From assembly GCA_963763085.1 (NCBI GenBank), contig CAVXNB010000003.1, positions 1-64,000 of the forward strand: a stretch of 64,000 bases of DNA, given 5' to 3'. Positions 57,535 through 64,000 of this stretch are shown in pieces. Every line of letters begins with the position of its first letter. Position 1 is the first letter of the stretch. The DNA comes from CAVXNB01 sp963763085 (lineage in GTDB: Bacteria; Actinomycetota; Acidimicrobiia; Acidimicrobiales; Bog-793). Position numbers and translations under genes: made by a program. The notes beneath the pieces are model-generated. The model did not search any database. It worked only from the letters and a program-made list of their open reading frames with translations, and was not told the origin of the DNA.

Positions 57535-59557
57535 AAAGACAGATCGATCACCCAAGGGAAAATCATCCTTGATTTCATAGGTTCAAACCTTCCCGTCCGA
57601 AAATTAGTGACTCTCTTTGATTGGTTCACGTTATTAAGCCTATCTAATATAATTGATTTGACTATTGAGAAATCATTTTCTTCATGATGTCACCTCTTAT
57701 TTAAGGTGGAAAGATAGTTCTATTATTGGGACGGAGGCTTGAACAAGAGGTGCTATAGGAATCGGAACGTCGAAAGATTCATGAAACCTTTTACTTCTCC
57801 CAAGAAGGGATGTTAACATCAAGTGTTATTTGAAAGCCTCTAACTTTTCTATAAATGATTGTCAAATATAAACACAAAAAACCAGGCTTCAACCAGTAAA
57901 AGTTGATCTTGATAGATCCTCATCTAAAAATTCACATTTCTTTCATTTGAAATATAAATCAAGGAGGCAAAAGAAAACTCGTCTCACTAATTGATTCGTA
58001 AATTTCAAAAATCAATCGGAACTAGACAATTTATTAAGTGATGTTCAACTAGCTTCAAAAGATGCTTAATACCCTTCTTTAGGAGGGTGATTTGTCTAAT
58101 TAGCAAGCCATAATGGAATGATAGCATCTACCTATTTCCAAACCCAATATCACCTATGTACAAAAGTGTAATCTTCTCGTTATTAACTATCCATGATGAT
58201 TATAAGGAAAAAATAACGTATAAATAAAATCATAGCACTTCTTTCTCTCGGAAAATCAACCACGCTCTCATCAGATCAAATATGAAAGAAAGCGAAAGAT
58301 AAAATCCAATTGACTTCAATCCATCATATTATTCACATGGTTTTTATGAAGAGCATTCAAAATGGAATCATCCATCAAGAAGCGATAATGGGGAAAGGGG
58401 TCGATTTGATTGGGCCAATAAACTCCAGAAACAATAGAGGAAGAAAGATCGGTGCTTCTGGCAAGGTCCTATAGGTCATCTTAGAGTACTACATGTATCC
58501 AAGATGTCTAAGGGCTTAGAAATTAAGATTATGGTGATGGATTGATGGAACCAAAATGGATAGCTTTCAAATTCTCCATAGAAATTCGTAAGACGAACCA
58601 CTTCCCCTAAGATTTCAAGAACTCCGCATTAAGGGTATCTAGATGCTACTTGGTCCAATGATCCTTCAGGACAATCTATAAAATTTAGGCTAAAAAATTA
58701 GGAAATAAATAAGGAGCGATGGACATGTTAAAATTGCATGCAAAATATCTGATGATTACTTTTAATTAATGGGTTTGGGGTTGATTGAGAACAAAGTAAC
58801 AGAATGGTCGTAACTCGCGTTTTATTTAATTTTTTGACCGAGTATCTAATCAAATATATTTGGTAAAGGGAAATGAATTTATTCTATGTACTCTACTTTG
58901 AATAAAACCAAAGAAGATAGGAATGAATTGAATATGATCTATAGGAATCGCCATTCAATTATCAGTAGAGACATCTCTGTAAAGAGCGGTACATGATATG
59001 CAAATGAGGCTTCTCCAATCAGAATGAATTGTGAATAAAACACTTTCATTAAATCTGTGAAGTTTTATAACAAACATCAACTTATAATCTAATTTGATGA
59101 GTGAATGACAATCATAGATCTTTTATTGCTTGCACTTCAGATTGGATTTTTTTTAGTCTTGAAGAGTTCAAAGGGTATTTTATCGTGCATAGTTCGAGTA
59201 TTCGACATAAATTTCCCGATCTTCTATAAAAATATGGTTAATGCACTTGTGGAATTTTCCATGATCTTAAAGAGACCCCCTCCCCTCCCGATCAACTTAG
59301 AAACACATTCTATCATAATCGAGTCTTCGTCTATTTTTTTTTGCTCCTCATCCCAGATAACATAAATACCTCATGGTGATCATCATCTAAGTTTCATAGA
59401 TATCCTCGACTCTCATGAAAAAGGGCTCCTAATAAGAGAAATCAAATTTCGCAAATAGAAAAATGACTCCTCTTACTCGTCACTTTTTCGAGACTTCTTT
59501 CATTTCGGTCTTCTCAATTCAGGCGCGTTGTGATGGAGGAGTTTTGGACACAGTTCG
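57535..59557. other. gene-free stretch
   Basis: About 2 kb between the Vid27 promoter and the Dp poly(A) signal. The only ORF of note (59105-59365, plus, 86 codons) has no motif. Confidence 0.4.
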
Positions 59558-59563
59558 TTTATT
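59558..59563 (-). terminator. AATAAA poly(A) signal of the Dp gene
   Basis: The minus strand reads CAATAAACG, 28 bp after the stop at 59591. Confidence 0.5.
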
Positions 59564-59590
59564 GAATAGTAAAATAGGATCATTATGGGT

Positions 59591-60641
59591 CTAGGGTGTG
59601 TTATGGAAATCATCGGTGATAAATGGTCGAAAATCCTCGCTGATTAGTTCATGAAGCTCTGATAAAGGAGCTTTGTATAATTTCATGAGCCTCAAGAGAT
59701 CGGCATCATCATGAATTTGAAAAGGCCGATCAAATCGTATATACAAAACACGTCTTATGAGATGCAATAGGAACCGATAAAAAAAGAAAAAAAAATCATT
59801 TCCCAATAAGTGGTCAACTTGGAATAAATACATCATAAAGATCCACAAAGACTTACCCTTCTTGTGTGACATAACCATTGATCACGGCATCCTTATTCAC
59901 ATGTAATAGAAGAAATGGAAGTTTCACAGTGGCTCGATCGGTAAGTTGACCTTCATTATCGAGAGCCTTGTTTCGTAAAATTAGTCGACGCATAGCTACC
60001 TCATTACGAAGTCGTTCCGAAATTATACGTCGTTTAAAAGCAATCGCCTCAACAAGTTCACGTTTTTCCCGTTCTAATTCGTTGATTTCCTGTCGGGCTC
60101 CAGAAGGAAGTCCAATCCAGCGAATCAATTTTTTGTCTTTGGCGATTACACCAATTGCCATCAGTACATTAAGTGCATCATAGACACGCCGACGAATATT
60201 CTTCTGATCATACGACGGACTGTCAAAGGACATCTCACGAACAAGTTCGTCCGCAACTTCATTATACGATGTACATCCTTTCTCTTCGACTTTCATACAA
60301 ACCCGCCAACTGAATTCACGAAGTCCTTTACCTTTATCCTTGGAACTGGACATGGTCTTCTTGCTTGTCGAGATAGTCTGTATGGATGGAGGATCACCAC
60401 CACCACTTGATTCGGGTGTATTTGGAATCATGTTGGCTTTTCGATCCTCAAGAGTAGAAGCATCCGTCTCCATTATATCTGAGTCGATGTTATGAGTGGA
60501 CATGAGAGAAATTTTGGGTATTCTGTTCATTGTATCTCTAGACTCCTCATCTGAAAATGGTCTTTTCAAACTCGATTCCTTCACTCTTCTATCGGCACTT
60601 TCCATAGTGTCATGTTTGATAGATCCCGAAATTTCACTCAT
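59591..60641 (-). CDS. E2F dimerisation partner (DP) transcription factor
   Basis: Two exons, 59857-60641 and 59591-59753 (intron 103 nt, GTAAGT...AAG), 315 residues. Residues 1-103 are a disordered Ser-rich leader. The DP winged-helix DNA-binding domain spans about 104-179 (GKGLREFSWRVCMKVEEKGC, YNEVADELV, YDQKNIRRRVYDALNVLMAI, WIGLP). The RRVYDALNVL helix contacts DNA in the family. A Leu/Arg-rich coiled-coil dimerisation region follows (ELEREKRELVEAIAFKRR), then the DP marked-box end, completed only by the second exon (YIRFDRPFQIHDDADLLRLM). DP proteins heterodimerise with E2F to bind TTTSSCGC sites and control G1/S genes. No E2F is present in this window. Divergently arranged with the dioxygenase gene. 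Confidence 0.92.
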
Positions 60642-61257
60642 TCACCCAATCAATGTCAGCAAGTCTAGGTATCTTCTCACGTATTAGGAAAGTTTGTATT
60701 TGTGACATATATAGATATGAGTATCAAGTTGTTTGACCTCCTTTCATAAGTCCAATTCGAAGGTTCAGATAAACCTGGTCACCAGTAGGTTAATAATAAA
60801 ATCCTAATGGATTTGGTCGTTTCAATACGCCGTCAAGTATAGCAGGAGACTCTATAACCTTCCAATAAGATACTTCTTCCCCATAGCCACCACCACGTTT
60901 GACTTATTTGGTTATCGTTTCGTTTTCCTCTCTTTTATATACAATTCGAGAAGTCAAGAAAGGGATTCCTTCCGGGAACAATTTTGAGATAAGGAGACTC
61001 TTTCCAACATTCATTAAACCCTAAAGTGACTCCAAAATAACCCTCTCAAACTATTCAAAACTATTTGGTTGTATCTTCTCCAAAGATTTACTCAAATGAG
61101 GTTGTTATCGAGAGACGTCGAAGCATTCGATTGGGAAGTATCGACAATACTACATGCATTCATATATGCATATATGAAAGACATGTGTATGCGCATGTAT
61201 GTTGTGAGTGTTTATTTGTTGGATATTAGAAGTGTATCGTTCGATGGTTGATAAGAG
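60642..61257. promoter_or_regulatory. bidirectional intergenic region between DP and the dioxygenase
   Basis: 616 bp separate the two divergent start codons, so both promoters lie here. It contains a 20-bp perfect palindrome at 61159-61178. No canonical E2F site was seen by eye. Confidence 0.5.
61159..61178. repeat. 20-bp perfect palindrome
   Basis: TTCATATATGCATATATGAA equals its own reverse complement. Its core alternates purine and pyrimidine. It lies 80 bp upstream of the dioxygenase ATG. Confidence 0.8.
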
Positions 61258-61845
61258 ATGGAAGACGGAAATTCTTCATTCCCCGGAAATTTTTTAAAAC
61301 CGGTGAATTTGGAAGGTTGGCTCAATGAACATGGAGCTAGTTTAGAACCCCCAGTTGGTGCTGGTCTCCTCCATCGTAGTGAAGAATTTTTTGTGATGAT
61401 TATTAAAGGACCAAATCGACGTAATGATTATCACATCAATCCTGGAAATGAATGGTTCTATCAAATTCATGGTCAATTAATTTTACATATCATTGATGAA
61501 CAAGTATCCGATGAGGCGACAACCATTCCTACCTGTTCCAAATCGTCTCGAGAAATCATTATCAAAGAGGGTGAGGCTTTCATGTTACCTAGTCGAGTTC
61601 CACATTGTCCGGTCAGGATGCCAGGAACTGTAGGTTTAGTTCTCGAACGTATTCGAATGCCCCATGAATCGGATACGCTCTGTTGGTATTGTGAGGCTTG
61701 TAAAGAACTGGTTCATATGGTGACCATTCATTGTCCTGATCATCGATTAGGAGCGGTATTTGCTCCTCTTATGCATTCCTACTATAATAATCAGGAATTA
61801 AGAACTTGCAAGAAATGTCATCATATTAATTCGGTGCCTTCCTAA
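61258..61845 (+). CDS. BNA1: 3-hydroxyanthranilate 3,4-dioxygenase
   Basis: Intron-less, 195 residues, the normal length for the short (fungal/bacterial) form. It opens the ring of 3-hydroxyanthranilate to 2-amino-3-carboxymuconate semialdehyde, the precursor of quinolinate, in the kynurenine branch of NAD synthesis; cytosolic. The cupin fold shows the iron ligands His59 and Glu65 (NDYHINPGNEWFYQIHG) and His116 (PSRVPHCPVR), and the substrate-binding Arg region GPNRRNDYH. A C-terminal rubredoxin-like site is complete: C145-x2-C148 (CWYCEACKELVH) and C184-x2-C187 (RTCKKCHH). The ATG follows an in-frame stop closely. CAATAAAGG lies 115 bp after the stop. The gene symbol is the yeast name, given by orthology. 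Confidence 0.95.
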   Translation: MEDGNSSFPGNFLKPVNLEGWLNEHGASLEPPVGAGLLHRSEEFFVMIIKGPNRRNDYHINPGNEWFYQIHGQLILHIIDEQVSDEATTIPTCSKSSREIIIKEGEAFMLPSRVPHCPVRMPGTVGLVLERIRMPHESDTLCWYCEACKELVHMVTIHCPDHRLGAVFAPLMHSYYNNQELRTCKKCHHINSVPS

Positions 61846-61959
61846 TGATCATTATCCTCCGTATAGGATGATAACGAATCTTAATCTTTGTATTTGAAAA
61901 TATAAGAGATACTTGGATGAACAAAATATTATAAAAGTATAAATAGGAAAATGAATATC

Positions 61960-61965
61960 AATAAA
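61960..61965 (+). terminator. AATAAA poly(A) signal of the dioxygenase gene
   Basis: ATCAATAAAGG, 115 bp downstream of the stop; same nonamer as at 30231 and 42115. Confidence 0.5.
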
Positions 61966-62841
61966 GGAAGAATGGATAGATTATCTAGAAATCCTGCTCT
62001 CTATGATCTTTAGATAATTCGAAAAAGATACCTCATCAAGGGTACATTGAAAAGGCTTAGTTTTGGAATTCCATCTTAAGAGATGACGCATCAAGTTTTA
62101 TCTTCATTCCTTACCCAGCCTCTCTCTTCTCCTCTCCATCTACATGCTTTTTATCTACACTCTTCCAGAGAGGTTAACAATGATAAGCTGATGAATGTGA
62201 TTTTTATTTTGTGTCTAATGACGTGATTGACCATCCTACAATTCGGATGAATCATTCTGAAATGCGTCTCAACCGAAATCCTAGCTTAGAAAGTAAAGGT
62301 TAAGACTAGGATCTTGGTTCTTTCCCTCCTTCCTTTCTCAAGTACATAGGACAAATACATTGAAGAATGTGAATATTGTTCAATACTTGTATACATGAAA
62401 TCTTTTTGTTTCAGGCAATTGGACCAGTCGAATCGATAAACAATGTACATTCTGTGTTGTTGTTCAGTAGATTGAGGAAGAGGATCCACAAAATAAATGA
62501 TCGAGAAACCAAGGTAATGAGGGTTTTCTATATGAATTATAACATTTTTGGAGTGAATAAGTTTCGATGTAGCAAGGAAATTAACAATACAAAAAAAAAC
62601 GACAGTAGTGAAGCTTGGACCAGAAAAAAGAAGAGTTATAGAATCATGAGACTCGAAAGGAGCTCAGCGTAAAGAACGTATCTAGGTCGGAATGTGATGA
62701 TTCATGAGAGGTTCATGGATCATGGACGAAATGATCAAGACTCGGAGGAACCACCTCTTCTTTTTTCTATTGCTGTGATGTTCGTAACGGTTTTGGAAAA
62801 GGAATACTTGATGATAAATAAAGAAATAACCAAACAATTGA
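61966..62841. other. gene-free stretch
   Basis: Intergenic sequence between two convergent genes. ORFs here (62286-62882) are short, overlap on both strands and have no motif. Confidence 0.4.
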
Positions 62842-63517
62842 TTAGGTGGTGATGGCTGGTGAACGAGAAGGAATCTTTCCATTTGTTGATCGATTCATTG
62901 CTAATAATCGAGCACTATTCCGTTTCATGGATACATTATCCGATAATTCATTAGTTGTTTTGCGAAATTCTTGTTGAAAGGTTATCGATTTCCTTGAGGA
63001 TCGTTTGGTCGACGATATAGGTTGATCTTCTTGCCATAAAGATGAGAGAGAAGAAGAGGATGTACCTCTATGAGGTCGATGAATACGATCCAAACCGTTT
63101 CGATGATCAAACAGAATACTCTGTGATCCCATGAAATTCAATCGAATCAATCCCTCGACAGTATCTTTACGTATGGCACGACAAGGGATGGAACGTTTTC
63201 GTCTACCGAATGGGCCTTCAAGTCGAAAACCACCATTTAATGGCTTCTCATGTATCATAGCATGTTTCGGTGTAGTACAAGAGGATGCTGCTGTACTGGT
63301 CGATGAAGCAAACGATGAAGACCAGGATAAACTGGGACTAGGTGGTTCGCCACCACCACCAACACCGCCCTGCATTGGAAGAACAATAGAGCCAATTGTG
63401 GAGGTATTAACGATTGTCGGGTAGAGGGTGGAATTCAGCCACTACGTTTACGCCAGATGTTTCTATAGTGGTGATTTTGGGAGGTTTTTTCGTTCGACCT
63501 CGTCGTTTCGGTGACAT
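62842..63517 (-). CDS. basic low-complexity protein, probably nuclear (197 aa)
   Basis: Two exons, 63452-63517 and 62842-63369, joined across an 82-nt intron (GTAAACG ... CTTCCAATGCAG) that keeps the frame. The first exon encodes MSPKRRGRTKKPPKITT, a strongly basic start reminiscent of an AT-hook or nuclear localisation signal. A Gly/Pro- and Ser/Thr-rich segment follows (GGVGGGGEPPSPSLSWSSSF), then a middle part with many Arg (FGRRKRSIPCRAIRKDTVEG, RNGLDRIHRPHRG) and a Ser-Lys-Arg-rich tail ending PSRSPAITT. Many SP/TP sites suggest phosphorylation by proline-directed kinases. No family recognised. Without the intron, translation would start at an internal Met (63375) and lose the basic N-terminus. 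Confidence 0.55.
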
Positions 63518-64000
63518 GATACGCGGTTTTGCCTAGTTATCACTATGAAAGAACAAAAAAGAAAAGAAAAGAAATAAGGTGGTGAAGAGTTCAATTTCCC
63601 CAAAACTCTCTCAAGTAGTATACAAAAACACATGCACGTGCACTTACGATTACCCAATCTATAGGAGCTCGAATGAACAAGAAGGTAAACTGCGAGAGAC
63701 TAATTTCAATTAATCCCTTATGAATTCTCCGCTCCAAAGTCTCGTCTTCTTCCTCTTCCGAAGTTTTCAATTAACAATCGCGTTCCACACAAGGAATTCA
63801 ATTCACCACTAGTAAGAACAACTCTAGTCGTGTTACGTATTATTCTCCTTCTCTTCCCCTGTCGTTCTTTCTTTTATTATTAAGACCACGGTGATTCGAG
63901 AACACCCTTCCCCTCCCCTACTCCACGAGAGTCATAAACTTCTCGTCGTTGCCAAATTCTATCAACAACACGGAGAACAATGAGGTTCTCCATGACACTT
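63518..64000. other. window end, probable upstream region
   Basis: Upstream sequence of the preceding minus-strand gene; pyrimidine-rich stretches but no gene seen. Confidence 0.35.

Noticed and set aside
1..64000. tRNA or rRNA genes
   Set aside because: No tRNA A/B-box pair with a matching cloverleaf and no rRNA core sequence was recognised by eye; a dedicated scan could still find one.

Overview
The window is eukaryotic nuclear DNA. It is AT-rich, and its genes carry many short introns (about 50-120 nt, GTAAG-type donors, TAG/AAG acceptors), TTTAAATAG-like TATA boxes and CAATAAA poly(A) signals. A 785-residue Vid27 orthologue, a Dp-type E2F partner, a kynurenine-pathway 3-hydroxyanthranilate dioxygenase and two Crinkler-type proteins point to a microbial opisthokont, most likely an early-diverging fungus. 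That assignment is inference; nothing here names a species.

Region 1 (1-29.7 kb) is a tandem minus-strand array of F-box/leucine-rich-repeat genes. Translating across the splice sites shows that one module has six exons: a long F-box + LRR exon of about 0.8 kb, exons of 30, 45, about 75 and about 100-115 nt that continue the LRR, and a last exon encoding a five-cysteine cluster (consensus CYYCDGTKADPFHCSCAEC). A terminal module stops just after this cluster, usually with the stop codon inside an AATAAA signal. In other modules the same exon reads on in frame into the next F-box module. The twelve modules plus a thirteenth cut by the window edge therefore form eight loci of one, two or at least three F-boxes. 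Most first modules start MGSAS/MGNAS, a myristoylation-like N-terminus, while internal modules start with Ser-Pro linkers that sometimes expand as a 36-bp (12-residue) minisatellite. About 1.5-1.8 kb of homologous spacer separates the genes. Loci a (26651-29672), b (23482-24906), c (18946-21929) and f (7954-9447) look intact; d, e, g and the first module of h carry frameshifts or a nonsense codon.

Region 2 (29.6-42.2 kb) holds a plus-strand membrane-protein ORF abutting the array head-to-head, two minus-strand Crinkler/RHS-type P-loop genes with complementary decay (33.0-34.2 and 36.3-38.0 kb), and a plus-strand protein built from five repeats of about 153 residues (39.5-42.0 kb).

Region 3 (42.2-54.2 kb) is gene-poor: a small secreted cysteine-rich protein (48.3 kb) and a four-helix membrane protein (50.9-51.7 kb) are the only convincing genes.

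Region 4 (54.3-64 kb) is conserved and compact: Vid27 in 12 exons, Dp in two exons, a divergently transcribed intron-less 3-hydroxyanthranilate 3,4-dioxygenase, and a two-exon basic low-complexity protein.
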